A stretch of 64,000 nt of DNA from an uncultured Methanomassiliicoccus sp. (lineage in GTDB: Archaea > Thermoplasmatota > Thermoplasmata > Methanomassiliicoccales > Methanomassiliicoccaceae). The notes beneath the pieces were generated by a model. The model did not search any database. It saw only the letters and a list, made by a program, of their open reading frames with translations, and was not told the origin of the DNA. Shown here one piece after another: positions 47,207 to 56,270 of this stretch (its first letter is position 1; each line of letters starts with the position of its first letter). The stretch is from contig CALUEU010000001.1 in the NCBI GenBank assembly GCA_944319735.1, forward strand, positions 310,001-374,000, written 5' to 3'. The translations under genes and the position numbers were made by a program.

Positions 47207-48449
47207 AAGAGACCGTTACCTGAATACGCTGATTAGCAAGAAACATAACGGATTGATCAAAGTCATAACTGGCATGAGGAGATGCGGAAAGTCTTATCTT
47301 CTGTTCAATCTCTTCAAGGAGCATTTGCTCTCAGAGGGAATAGATGAAAGCCATATTATTGAGATCGCATTCGACACTTTTGAAAACAAACAGTTCCGTG
47401 ATCCCGATGTGCTTTATCCTTATCTGAAGGAACAGATCAAAGACGACAGCATGTATTATGTGCTGCTTGACGAGGTGCAGATGCTGAGAGAATTTGAGGC
47501 AATTCTGAACAGCCTGACTCGAATGAAAAACGTGGATGTGTATGTGACTGGAAGTAATGCCCGTTTCCTTTCCAAAGATGTTATTACTGAGTTCAGAGGG
47601 CGCGGCGATGAAGTGCATATGCATCCGCTCAGCTTCGCGGAATTCATGTCGGTTTATCCTGGCACGAAACAGGATGGCTGGAATGAGTATATGCTGTACG
47701 GTGGTCTGCCTCTGGTGCTGAGCTTTACAACTCCAGATCAGAAAATCACTTTTCTGAAATCTCTCTTTGAGGAAACCTATATTTCAGATATTGTCGGAAG
47801 GCATAACATCCGCAACAAGGCAGAGCTGGAAGAGCTTCTGAACATTCTTTCCTCTGCCATCGGCTCTCTGACAAACCCTGAAAAACTGTCTGCAACCTTC
47901 AGAACGGTTAAGAAACGGAAAATCAGCAATGCGACCATCAAACGATATATTGGCTATCTCTCTGATTCGTTCTTGATTGACAGCGCGATCCGCTATGATG
48001 TGAAAGGTAAAAAATACATTGATACTCCGGTAAAGTACTATTTCACAGACATGGGACTGAGGAATGCGCGCCTGAATTTCAGGCAGCTTGAGGAAACGCA
48101 CAGCATGGAAAATATCATCTTTAATGAACTGAAAATCCGTGGTTTCAATGTGGATGTGGGCGTTATCATGCAGTATGACAAAAACGAAAATGGCAGCAGC
48201 GTCCGTAAGCAGTTGGAAATTGACTTCGTTTGCAACAAAGGCTCCAAGCGTTACTATATCCAATCGGCCTACGCGATCCCTGATCGGGCAAAGATGGAGC
48301 AGGAACAGCGCTCCCTGATGCTGACTGGAGACTTCTTCAAGCGCATTATCATCACCAAGGATGCCCCGGCGCCGCATTACAACGAGGACGGTGTTCTGAT
48401 CATGAGCGTCTACGATTTCCTTCTAGATGAGAACAGCCTGGAAAACTGA
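47196..48449 (+). CDS. AAA_14/DUF4143 family ATPase (copy 1)
   Basis: A 417-residue ATPase of the COG1373 type: N-terminal RYLNTLISKKHNGLIKVITG, Walker A GMRRCGKSYLL, Walker B YYVLLDEVQ, sensor VYVTGSNARFLSKD, and a C-terminal DUF4143 region with TPVKYYFTDMGLRNARL and a PD-(D/E)XK-like segment EIDFVCNK. Such genes are expanded in Methanomassiliicoccales, with function unsettled. The ATG at 47196 is downstream of AGGA inside the small upstream gene. The 3' third is more GC-rich than its neighbours, suggesting transfer. Confidence 0.85.
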   Translation: MEIKRDRYLNTLISKKHNGLIKVITGMRRCGKSYLLFNLFKEHLLSEGIDESHIIEIAFDTFENKQFRDPDVLYPYLKEQIKDDSMYYVLLDEVQMLREFEAILNSLTRMKNVDVYVTGSNARFLSKDVITEFRGRGDEVHMHPLSFAEFMSVYPGTKQDGWNEYMLYGGLPLVLSFTTPDQKITFLKSLFEETYISDIVGRHNIRNKAELEELLNILSSAIGSLTNPEKLSATFRTVKKRKISNATIKRYIGYLSDSFLIDSAIRYDVKGKKYIDTPVKYYFTDMGLRNARLNFRQLEETHSMENIIFNELKIRGFNVDVGVIMQYDKNENGSSVRKQLEIDFVCNKGSKRYYIQSAYAIPDRAKMEQEQRSLMLTGDFFKRIIITKDAPAPHYNEDGVLIMSVYDFLLDENSLEN

Positions 48450-48544
48450 CAGCATATAAAGATTATATCTCACTCATCCCATCGTCTGAAGCCGATGGGT
48501 TTTCTGGCATAATTCTTATAAACAGCACAGATTCAAGACTGAAA
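48450..48544 (+). terminator. Terminator and TATA-like run after ATPase copy 1
   Basis: CCCATCG/CGATGGG arms (48478-48484, 48493-48499) followed by TTTTCT end the ATPase transcript. A TTATAAAC box at 48516-48523 then precedes the GC-rich island. Confidence 0.55.
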
Positions 48545-48775
48545 CAAAATAACAGAAAAAATGTTACCTATACGGGACCACGCTGAGGAATTTTACACGT
48601 TTTGGGCGGCGGCTCTCATAACTCCATTTGCCCGCCTTATCCATGCCCTCGTACTATTAACTGCCAGCTGGCAATACGTTCGGCCTTACAGGACTAGTGG
48701 ATCAGACAGTGGCTTTCGCAGTCCCTGATCATGACCATAGCTCACACACACTGAGCTATTATCATCTTTTTTATT
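48545..48775 (+). ncRNA. Candidate RNA or degenerate element (GC-rich island)
   Basis: A stretch clearly richer in G+C than its surroundings and free of long reading frames. It begins about 25 bases after a TATA box (48516-48523), contains a TGCCAGCTGGCA palindrome, and ends in an eight-base perfect hairpin ATAGCTCA/TGAGCTAT (48737-48759) followed by a T run. That reads like a transcribed RNA on the plus strand. I see no match to RNase P, SRP or 5S consensus. Broken minus-strand frames leave a degenerate mobile-element remnant as the main alternative. Beyond it, 48776-49070 is AT-rich and shows nothing. Confidence 0.3.
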
Positions 48776-49077
48776 AGAAAGGTAGATGACTCGGCCCATA
48801 ATGGTGTGGATTCAACCAGTGGATCTTGTCGATATGTCTACATGTCCACAGAGTTATAAATTCTACTTCCATTAGATTTATAACATTTTAGAGTACCTGT
48901 CTATTTACCCTACCTTCTGAAAAAGTATGTTTTCCAACATGGCATTCTATGAGTCCATATATACTGTAGAACGTTAAGAAGACAATCTGTAAAAAAACAC
49001 AAGGATATTTCATACAAAATAAGATCTTTTAATGTTATACACTGGATCACATTAATTTTACTTGTATTAGTATCATA

Positions 49078-49085
49078 TTATATAA
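49078..49085 (+). promoter_or_regulatory. TATA box of the three-way-junction RNA
   Basis: TTATATAA, centred about 24 bases before the first base of the outer stem of the candidate RNA at 49105. Confidence 0.5.
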
Positions 49086-49104
49086 TTCAAGTGCATTTGG
49101 GGGA

Positions 49105-49176
49105 TGAGGCGAGGCCGAAAGCGTTTTGCTTTCATTAGATATTTCGATTCCCTTCTTGATATCTATGCCTGCCTCA
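49105..49176 (+). ncRNA. Candidate small RNA forming a three-way junction
   Basis: The 72-base segment closes on itself. The outer stem TGAGGC(G)AGGC (49105-49115) pairs with GCCTGCCTCA (49167-49176). Inside are GAAAGC/GCTTTC (49117-49122 and 49128-49133, perfect) and TAGATAT/ATATCTA (49136-49142 and 49159-49165, perfect). A TATA box ends about 20 bases before it and a T-rich run follows near 49187-49197. It is not a tRNA. The remaining interval to the ThiI-like gene at 49256 shows nothing. Confidence 0.5.
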
Positions 49177-49255
49177 ACCTTCATGATATTTTTGTTTACG
49201 TTCGGTTGATATAGTTAGTGTATTCAGAGTAGCTGTTAATCTATCCCGTTTCATC

Positions 49256-50113
49256 TCAATTATTCAGCACTTTTGCAATCCACGAGTCAACTTCTTCATC
49301 ACTCATTCCTGAAAGAGGATAGAATACAGGGAGATTGAGATTTACAGATTTTATTTTATCAAGATCTCTCAAAGTGTAGCCGTATACTGCAGCCAATACT
49401 TTGTTTTCCTTATACAGTACGTCTTTTATGCTGCAGTCCATGATCTTCAGGTTGGGAATCCATTCTCTCAGAAGTTTAGCAGCTCCGTCTTCTCTTCCAG
49501 ATACAATCGCCCTGCAGCCGCGTTTCATCATGAACCAGGCAGCAAGAGCATCTTTTTCTGTTTCGACTGAAGCTACCACCTTTCCCTGGCTTCCGAACGG
49601 TAAACCGCCTGGTCCGGGAATATACTCGGTAAAGACACGTGCGGATTTTCCTCTTATTTCGATATAGAATGTTATGTCAGGCTTGGACAGGTTGACTTTG
49701 ACATTTCTGTCTTCATTCGCTATGAAGATGGCCGATCCTACTTCTCTGCCTACATCCATGCTTGAATATGGGTGATTGCCTTCCCTGCGGGCCTTGACAG
49801 CAAAGGACATTCCTTCACTCATAAAATCTCTGGAAAATTCTGCAACCGCCTGGCACATTTCAGCCATGTCGCTGCTGCATGTGTATGCAGGAGAAACTGA
49901 AGCAACTCCAAAGACTTTGGTGAGTATAGGAATTGCATCCTCGATCTTATCTGTAGTAACATGGATCCTGCCCTGCTCACAATCTACTAGAGCCTCGATT
50001 TGATAGTGCGCAAGATTGCTGAGGATATTGTCAATGAGTATGTTTTCAAAATAACGCCTGACGCCGGGGCTTTTCAGACCGACTTCCGCATATCGAACTA
50101 AGATTACATCCAC
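49256..50113 (-). CDS. ThiI-like THUMP protein lacking the PP-loop
   Basis: A 285-residue relative of the tRNA 4-thiouridine synthetase ThiI. The N-terminal ferredoxin-like plus THUMP region is conserved (RYAEVGLKSPGVRRYFENIL; VKARREGNH), as are GPGGLPFGSQGKVV and AAWFMMKRGC of the pyrophosphatase domain. The ATP-binding SGG(I/F)DSP between them is replaced by ASVETEKDAL (181-190). It therefore probably cannot adenylate uridine and may be a tRNA-binding or regulatory relative. The C-terminal NLNLPVFYPLSGMSDEEV segment is retained. The start at ATG 50113 has no strong ribosome site. Confidence 0.8.
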   Translation of the reverse strand: MDVILVRYAEVGLKSPGVRRYFENILIDNILSNLAHYQIEALVDCEQGRIHVTTDKIEDAIPILTKVFGVASVSPAYTCSSDMAEMCQAVAEFSRDFMSEGMSFAVKARREGNHPYSSMDVGREVGSAIFIANEDRNVKVNLSKPDITFYIEIRGKSARVFTEYIPGPGGLPFGSQGKVVASVETEKDALAAWFMMKRGCRAIVSGREDGAAKLLREWIPNLKIMDCSIKDVLYKENKVLAAVYGYTLRDLDKIKSVNLNLPVFYPLSGMSDEEVDSWIAKVLNN

Positions 50114-50190
50114 GTTACTCGTATTGCATATCGATTATAACACTTTGTGCAGGATTAATCTTCAATTAGTTGTTCTGTATTCCTTAACCG

Positions 50191-51015
50191 ATGGATCCCA
50201 TACTGATGGTTGAAGTAATGGTGACTGCTGCGGCAGCTGGCATAATCGGATCCATGTTCGGGATAGGCGGCGGTTTGATCGTCATTCCTGTTCTCACATT
50301 AGTTTTCGGCCTGCCTATGAAAGAAGCCATAGGGGCCAGTTTGATTAGTATCATTGCAACTTCAACCAGCGCAGCTTCCAGATATGTTTCCAAAGGCATG
50401 GCCAATATGAAGTTGGGAATGTTCTTGGAGCCTTTTACTGTAGCAGGATCAATAATAGGCGCAGCGATAGCTATGTACCTGAATCAGGAAATCCTCTCTG
50501 CGCTGTTTGCTGTAATTCTGATTTACGGTTCATATCACATGGCATATGGAAAAAAGTCCGATTCTGTGTTGAATAAGAAGACATATCCATCTGTGTCAGG
50601 AAGTTATATAGATGAAGGAAAGGAAGTCAGCTATGATGTTGTGAACCTTCCGCAGGGAATGATAGCTAGCTTTGGCGCCGGCAACATATCGGGAATGTTA
50701 GGAGTGGGAGGAGGCATAATCAAAGTGCCAGTGATGAATCTCTGGATGAACGTTCCCATGAAAGCCGCCACTGCCACATCAAACTTCATGATCGGTGTGA
50801 CTGCTCTTGCAAGTGCCAGTGTCTATTATGTCAGCGGGCTTCTTTCTCCTACTCTGGCGGCTTCAGTGGCCATTGGAGCATTCTTAGGAACTAAAGTAGG
50901 GCCGATTTTAGCTTTAAAAACTGCCAGTGACAGCATGAAGAAAATGTTTGCAGTGCTGATGATTGTTATTGCCATTGCGATGATTCTGAAAGTATTCGGA
51001 TATGAGGTGATGTGA
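50191..51015 (+). CDS. TauE/SafE family membrane exporter
   Basis: A 274-residue protein with two similar halves, each with the glycine-rich motif (GSMFGIGGGLIVIPVL and GMLGVGGGIIKVPVM) that marks TauE/SafE sulfite or anion exporters. About eight hydrophobic helices. The next gene encodes DUF1634, a membrane protein regularly paired with this family; the stop and start overlap, so they form one unit. The transported anion is unknown. Confidence 0.88.
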   Translation: MDPILMVEVMVTAAAAGIIGSMFGIGGGLIVIPVLTLVFGLPMKEAIGASLISIIATSTSAASRYVSKGMANMKLGMFLEPFTVAGSIIGAAIAMYLNQEILSALFAVILIYGSYHMAYGKKSDSVLNKKTYPSVSGSYIDEGKEVSYDVVNLPQGMIASFGAGNISGMLGVGGGIIKVPVMNLWMNVPMKAATATSNFMIGVTALASASVYYVSGLLSPTLAASVAIGAFLGTKVGPILALKTASDSMKKMFAVLMIVIAIAMILKVFGYEVM

Positions 51016-51353
51016 TGGATGAGGGACTCAATCACAAAATAAGTTCTGTTCTGGCTGTTGGCATGACTGCCAGCATTATCGTTCTATTCATCGGATTAGT
51101 CATGCTCATCTTTCTCGGCGGAGATTATGAAGAAGTTACAATGTCTCTTTCAGAAATCGCACAAGGCATTCTACAGGCAAACCCGATAGCCGTTATCAAT
51201 CTAGGAATTATACTGCTTATCGCTACGCCCCTGGTACGTGTGGTTTCCTTAGCAGTCACATTTGCTATGAAGAAAGAAGCTAAATTTGTTGCTGCCTGCA
51301 TCATTGTTCTAGTGCTTGTAGCTGTAACTGTTATCTTAAAATCGGGCGCTTGA
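51015..51353 (+). CDS. DUF1634 membrane protein paired with TauE
   Basis: A 112-residue protein with three hydrophobic segments and the family's NLGIILLIATPLVRVVSLAVTF segment. It overlaps the TauE stop codon by one base (TGATG) and has AGGTGA five bases upstream. A GTG at 51012 is the alternative start. It probably forms a subunit with the exporter. Confidence 0.8.
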   Translation: MDEGLNHKISSVLAVGMTASIIVLFIGLVMLIFLGGDYEEVTMSLSEIAQGILQANPIAVINLGIILLIATPLVRVVSLAVTFAMKKEAKFVAACIIVLVLVAVTVILKSGA

Positions 51354-51490
51354 GTGAAAAATTGTTATTGCAATTACAAAACTTTCAAATCTTACAAAAT
51401 TTTTAAAATATGAATCCATCTGAATTGTGCTGGCTTATGCAAAAAATTCTCACATACGGTTTAAATATTTTCTAAAAAGATACAGCTGAC

Positions 51491-53440
51491 ATGCCAATAG
51501 GTCTGGGAGTAGATACAGGCGGGACTTTTACCGACGCAGCGATAGTAGATTTAGACAGCAAGAAAATTCTTTCCAAATCTAAATCACCTACGACTTACCA
51601 GGATTTATCAATCGGAATACTGGGAGCTATTGACGGCGCGCTGTCATCATGCGATGTATCTTCTGCAGACATAGACATAGTCGGACTCTCTACGACCTTA
51701 GCTACCAACTCCATTTTAGAAGGAAAGGGAGGAGAAGTAGGCCTTCTCGGCATAGGGTGGACGCCCAGAGACGACTGGGAGCTGGGATGTAAGAAATCAG
51801 CATTCATTGCCGGCGGATATGATTCGTGGGGAATGAAATCAACCAGCATGAATGAAAGTGAGCTGGATAAAGCTCTGGCATACATCTGCGACGGTGTTGA
51901 CGCTGTTGCAGTTTCAGGAAAATTCAGCGTAGCTAATCCCCTGCAGGAATCTAATGTGAAAAGAATGATCATGTCAAAGTACGGCCTGCCTGTGGTGCTT
52001 GGACATGAGATGAGTGCAGAGCTAGGCATATACGAGCGCACAGTGACAGCAGTGCTGAATGCTCAGTTGATGCCGATAATCAGCTCTTTTTTGAATTCGA
52101 TGGAAACCTCACTCAACTCCCGCGGAATTACCGCTCCCGTTTACGTTTTCAGAGGCAACGGCGGCCTGATGGATCTTAAGACTGCTAAAGAAATTCCTGT
52201 GGAGACCCTTCTCTCCGGTCCTGCTGCATCGCTCATGGGCGGCCATGCACTTTCTGGAAAAGACAGCTGCATGGTTGTAGATATGGGCGGAACCTCAACG
52301 GACATTGTCTGTCTGAAAAACGGCTTTCCGCGTTTAAACACTGAAGGAGCAATGGTGGGGAAATGGAGAACTAGAGTGAATGCCATTGATATTTGGACAT
52401 GCGGCCTTGGAGGAGATTCGAATGTATCGATCAACGACAAAGGTAACATCGTTATCGGACCTGACAAAGTTGTTCCGCTGGCAGTTGCTTCGATGAAGTA
52501 TCCGAGTCTCAAAGACAAAATGCTGAAAGAGAACATTCTGTCATTTTATGTTCCCTCCAGACCTGCCATTTCAAACATGACTGAGAAGGAGAAGACTGCG
52601 CTTAAATTTGTAGAGGAAAACGCTCCCTGCAGCATTTATGAAGCAATTTCCAAGATCGAAGGCATAGTCTTTGTAGAAGATGAACTCATAAAGTTGAAAA
52701 AGCGCGGATTTGTGAGTCTGACTGGACTGACTCCAACAGATGTTATGCACTGCTGTGAAATTTATGAGTCTGGAGATACAGAGGCATCGAAGCTTGGTTT
52801 GCAGATTTTTTCAGATAAATATGGAGATGACGATGCTGACCTGTCTGAAGTCATCATGGATTTAGCGATAACACGCATCGGAGAGGAAGTGATTAAGAAA
52901 TCTTTGTCGGATAAGAATATTCTTCTTGGTGAAGATGCCGCCTTTGAAACACTTCTGCGTGCCGCTGCAGGGTCTGATCTGTTCAGCGATCTTTCAATTG
53001 AGACGCACATGAAACTGCCACTGATCGGAGTCGGCGCTCCGGCTCAGATTCTCATTGAACCAGTTTCTGAAAAGATGGATGTAGATCTGATCGTTCCACA
53101 GGGCTATGAGGTCTGCAATGCTGTGGGAGCAGTACTCAGCAAAGTTATTGAGTCGGTGACGGTAAAAATCTATCCCAGTGCAGACTATACTTACAGAGTG
53201 TTCAGCCCGGGTTCTTCGCCGATCGAATATTCCACGTTAGAAATGGCTAAAAGCTCTGCCAGGACTGCTGCTGAGAATCATGTCATGGATAAAATGAAAG
53301 GTGCTTCAGTAACAGATGTGCAGCTTAATATGGAAATTACTGAACACAGATTCTGTGATGGATATGGTAAAGAAATGAAATTTACAAATTGGGTTGATGT
53401 TACAGCCACTGCCGTTGGAAAACCTAAAATGAAAATGTGA
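51491..53440 (+). CDS. Hydantoinase/oxoprolinase-type ATPase (HyuA-like)
   Basis: A 649-residue ASKHA-fold enzyme. The N-terminal GLGVDTGGTFTDAAIVDLD phosphate loop, LSTTLATNSI, GPAASLMGGH and VVDMGGTSTDIVCL are diagnostic of hydantoinase A/5-oxoprolinase A. Those enzymes open cyclic imides or lactams with ATP. A HyuB-type partner is absent, as in many methanogens, so the substrate is open; an acetone-carboxylase- or corrinoid-like role is possible. The start is ATG 51491. Confidence 0.85.
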   Translation: MPIGLGVDTGGTFTDAAIVDLDSKKILSKSKSPTTYQDLSIGILGAIDGALSSCDVSSADIDIVGLSTTLATNSILEGKGGEVGLLGIGWTPRDDWELGCKKSAFIAGGYDSWGMKSTSMNESELDKALAYICDGVDAVAVSGKFSVANPLQESNVKRMIMSKYGLPVVLGHEMSAELGIYERTVTAVLNAQLMPIISSFLNSMETSLNSRGITAPVYVFRGNGGLMDLKTAKEIPVETLLSGPAASLMGGHALSGKDSCMVVDMGGTSTDIVCLKNGFPRLNTEGAMVGKWRTRVNAIDIWTCGLGGDSNVSINDKGNIVIGPDKVVPLAVASMKYPSLKDKMLKENILSFYVPSRPAISNMTEKEKTALKFVEENAPCSIYEAISKIEGIVFVEDELIKLKKRGFVSLTGLTPTDVMHCCEIYESGDTEASKLGLQIFSDKYGDDDADLSEVIMDLAITRIGEEVIKKSLSDKNILLGEDAAFETLLRAAAGSDLFSDLSIETHMKLPLIGVGAPAQILIEPVSEKMDVDLIVPQGYEVCNAVGAVLSKVIESVTVKIYPSADYTYRVFSPGSSPIEYSTLEMAKSSARTAAENHVMDKMKGASVTDVQLNMEITEHRFCDGYGKEMKFTNWVDVTATAVGKPKMKM

Positions 53441-53512
53441 TTTGAATTGTATCACTTAATTTCCGAGAGCATTACACCGCAGGATTGAACAGTCCGTGTA
53501 GTTTAAACTAAA

Positions 53513-53576
53513 AATATTGAAATTGACTGCAATATTCATTCATAAATCTAAGAATATTGAAATCAATTGCAATATT
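53513..53576. promoter_or_regulatory. Tandem operator-like dyads before ATPase copy 2
   Basis: AATATTG-N10-CAATATT occurs at 53513-53536 and again at 53553-53576 with the same spacer length, 40 bases apart (about four helical turns). The second overlaps the TATA-like AATATTTTTAAAG, and the ATG at 53606 lies where initiation is expected. The arrangement suggests a repressor binding cooperatively. Confidence 0.55.
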
Positions 53577-53605
53577 TTTAAAGTACTTCCACCATAATAC
53601 ATATT

Positions 53606-54805
53606 ATGGGACCCCATCAGAGTGTGCTGCGAAATGATTATCTTAATCATCTGTGGAGTTGGAAAGATCATACAAATGTGATTAAGATCATTACAGGCAT
53701 GAGGCGGTGCGGTAAATCCACATTAATAATGCAATATATAGAAAAACTTCGTGAATCTGGAGTGGAAAATATTGTATACATCAATTTTGAGTCCAAAACA
53801 GCAGACAAGATAGTAGACTACAAAGATCTCAATGACTACTTTGAAAAAAATATCGATTCATCAAATCGAGTTTACATTTTCCTTGATGAAGTGCAGAGAG
53901 TTCCGGGATGGGAGCGTACACTAAATTCACTTTCAGTGGATTATGATGCTGACGTGTATGTGACTGGTTCAAATGCATACCTGCTGTCTTCTGAGCTGTC
54001 TACTTATTTATCCGGCAGATATGTGGAAATTAAAATGCTCCCTTTGTCATTCAGAGAGTATATTGAACTTCACCCAGCAAATTCTGAAAATTCAATAGAG
54101 AAAAGATTTCAAGATTATTTGGAAAAAGGAGCAATTCCGCTTATAGATCCTGATGATGAAGTGCATACAGACGAACTGCTTCAGGGTATCTACTCAACCA
54201 TTCTAAGAAAAGATGTTTCGTATCATTTGGAAATTGTTGATGTTCGCGCCCTTGATGAAATTGTGATGTTTCTCATGTCAAATACAGGAAATGTGACGAG
54301 CAGCTCTGCCATAGCTAAAGAGACTTCTTTGAGCCCAGCAACAGTAAAACGATATCTTCAGGGATTAGAAGATGCATTTTTGATTTACAAAGCATATCGT
54401 TATGATGTCAGAGGAAAAAGAATGTTGAAAACTACAGAAAAGTACTATGCTGCAGACACCGGAATGCGCAATGTCATTCTGCACAGTACCGGAGATTTGG
54501 GCAGAGTGCTTGAAAATGCTGTGTTTCTAGAGCTTCTGCGAAGAGGATATTCAGTTACATCAGGCAGCCATTATGATAGGGAAATTGACTTTGTAGCTAC
54601 AAAGGGAAAAGAAGTCAGATATTACCAAGTAGCATTGACTATTCTGGACGAAAACACATCCAATAGAGAAGTCCGATCTCTGGAATTTGTGCCTGACAAT
54701 TATCCCAAGACAATTTTGACATTGGACAGAATCATAAGTACTCCGCCAAACGGGATAGTTGCTATGAATGTAATGGATTGGATACTTGGAAAACAGGAAT
54801 TATGA
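53606..54805 (+). CDS. AAA_14/DUF4143 family ATPase (copy 2)
   Basis: A 399-residue ATPase like copy 1: YLNHLWSWKDHTNVIKIITG, Walker A GMRRCGKSTLI, Walker B YIFLDEVQ, VYVTGSNAYLLSSELSTYLSG, then DUF4143 with YAADTGMRNVIL and the nuclease-like EIDFVATKG. It appears intact. The start at ATG 53606 is probably leaderless, directly after tandem dyads (53513-53576). Its sequence is closer to the broken copy 3 than to copy 1 (STYLSGRYVEIKMLPL). Confidence 0.85.
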   Translation: MGPHQSVLRNDYLNHLWSWKDHTNVIKIITGMRRCGKSTLIMQYIEKLRESGVENIVYINFESKTADKIVDYKDLNDYFEKNIDSSNRVYIFLDEVQRVPGWERTLNSLSVDYDADVYVTGSNAYLLSSELSTYLSGRYVEIKMLPLSFREYIELHPANSENSIEKRFQDYLEKGAIPLIDPDDEVHTDELLQGIYSTILRKDVSYHLEIVDVRALDEIVMFLMSNTGNVTSSSAIAKETSLSPATVKRYLQGLEDAFLIYKAYRYDVRGKRMLKTTEKYYAADTGMRNVILHSTGDLGRVLENAVFLELLRRGYSVTSGSHYDREIDFVATKGKEVRYYQVALTILDENTSNREVRSLEFVPDNYPKTILTLDRIISTPPNGIVAMNVMDWILGKQEL

Positions 54806-55010
54806 TCTATGAACTAACCTTTTGTTATTAGAGGCAGCTCACTTTGAAACGTTATTATTTTTGAGTGCTGTTTTAGTCCATTTTAGAGTAAAAGTAATCT
54901 CACCAGAAACAACCTTATTAATCCATGCAAATCTGTCAAAATTTGCCATACAAACTATAGTTTGCACCTAGTAATTGGAGATATCTAGAACAAAATTATA
55001 TTTACAACAT
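54806..55010. other. Gene-free AT-rich leader into the repeat array
   Basis: About 200 bases after ATPase copy 2 with no gene; they lead into the three tandem repeats that continue to about 56270. From there to the small-gene cluster at 56756 is again AT-rich with no gene apart from the dyad at 56691. Confidence 0.5.
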
Positions 55011-55500
55011 AAAATGCAATAAAATGAAATTATATCATGAAAAATTGCAATTAACTTTAAATATCAAAAAACTTGGAATTTTAAAAAATATCAGGTTCCG
55101 TATTTTAATGAGTGATCGTTTTCGTTATACTCGCGCGCGCCCGTGAGCGCGCAATACCCCCTGCCCGCCATTTTTTCCAAGTTTGCTTCATTTCCACTGG
55201 AACTGTTTTTTCGAAGATTTTTCGATTTTTTGATCAGTTTTTCACTAAGCTCTTTTTGAGTTTTAGTCTAAAATGCACTTACGTTGCGATGCTCAACATT
55301 TTGAGAATGTTTGAGACTATTGCTCTTTAAAATTTCATGCAAACACAAAGCATCGAAACCTAAAAAGGAGGCAGAGATAAGGGGCTTACGCTTTTCATAA
55401 TAGTTTTCGAATCGATTTTTCTACTTTTTTAAAACAGCATTTTCTTTGCAACTTTTCTTGTTAAAAGAGATTGCAGAAAAAGCCTATTTATCAAACAATC
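55011..55500. repeat. Tandem repeat unit 1 (about 0.45 kb)
   Basis: Begins with an AT-rich block (AAAATGCAATAAAATGAAAT), then a GC-rich block at 55125-55165 with GCGCGC inverted repeats (ACTCGCGCGCGCCC then GTGAGCGCGC), then T-rich sequence and CTAAAATGCACTTA. The same order occurs in units 2 and 3. Confidence 0.7.
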
Positions 55501-55922
55501 AAAATGTAATAAAATGAAATTATATCCTGCATAATTACAGACAAGCTTAAATAATTAAAAACGTAGCTCTCAGATATATCTTCGCGCACAGATATATCTA
55601 CATGGGTGTTTTCGTTATACTCGCGCGCGCCCGTGAGCGCGCAATATCCCCTGCCGGCGATTTTTGCGATATGCCCGAAAATTTACCCAAAGGTCTTTTT
55701 GAAAAATTTCGATGATTTTTTGATGAAATTTTCATTACGTTCCTCTCAAATTTTGAACTAAAATGCACTTATGATAAGATGCTTAAGATTTCGAAAATGT
55801 TTGAAGCATAATCTCCTTTAACTTCATGCACGCGTGCAAGCTATCTGTTTTCTTAAACAGCATTTCTGTGCAGTTTTCATTTCCGTAAACGATTACAGAG
55901 ACGCCTATTTTATCAAACAATC
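55501..55922. repeat. Tandem repeat unit 2
   Basis: The same opening AT block with one change, then the GC-rich block at 55615-55655, then the T-rich part and CTAAAATGCACTTA. The unit is about 70 bases shorter than unit 1 (GC blocks 490 and 421 bases apart). Two AGATATATCT palindromes (55572-55581 and 55590-55599) lie just before its GC block. Confidence 0.7.
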
Positions 55923-56270
55923 AAAATGTAAAATGTTGAAATTATATCATGAAAAACTGCAATTAAACTTAAATATCTAAATCATATCATTTTTTAATAT
56001 CTTATTGTTAGAATATATATGGATAAGCAACTTCCTTATACTCGCGCGTACCCGTGAGCGCGCAATATCCCCTGCCCGTCATTTTTTGCAAATTGCTTTA
56101 TTTCCACTGGAAGTCTTTTTTTGAAAATTTTTACGATTATTTTCATGAAATTTTGAGTCAAATACGATTGTGTTGCAACATGCTCGACACCTCAAATGCC
56201 GCCTAAACGTCCCCTTCAATTTCCCGTGCGCACGTAAGGCTCTCAACAACGAAAAAGCAGGCAAATAAGC
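55923..56270. repeat. Tandem repeat unit 3, most diverged
   Basis: The opening AT block is AAAATGTAAAATGTTGAAAT; the GC-rich block is at 56036-56076 with two changes; the distal part shares TTTCCACTGGAA with unit 1. The end is drifted and partly unlike the others. Confidence 0.65.

Noticed and set aside
48545-48775. Possible RNase P, SRP or rRNA fragment
   Set aside because: None of the conserved sequence blocks of these RNAs could be found on either strand.
49105-49176. tRNA
   Set aside because: No T-arm or anticodon-arm consensus and no acceptor stem of seven pairs with CCA context.
55112-55330. Short frames in the repeat array with a conserved peptide like ILARARERAI
   Set aside because: The peptide recurs in all three units only because the GC-rich core is conserved as DNA; substitutions are not biased to silent sites and starts and stops differ.
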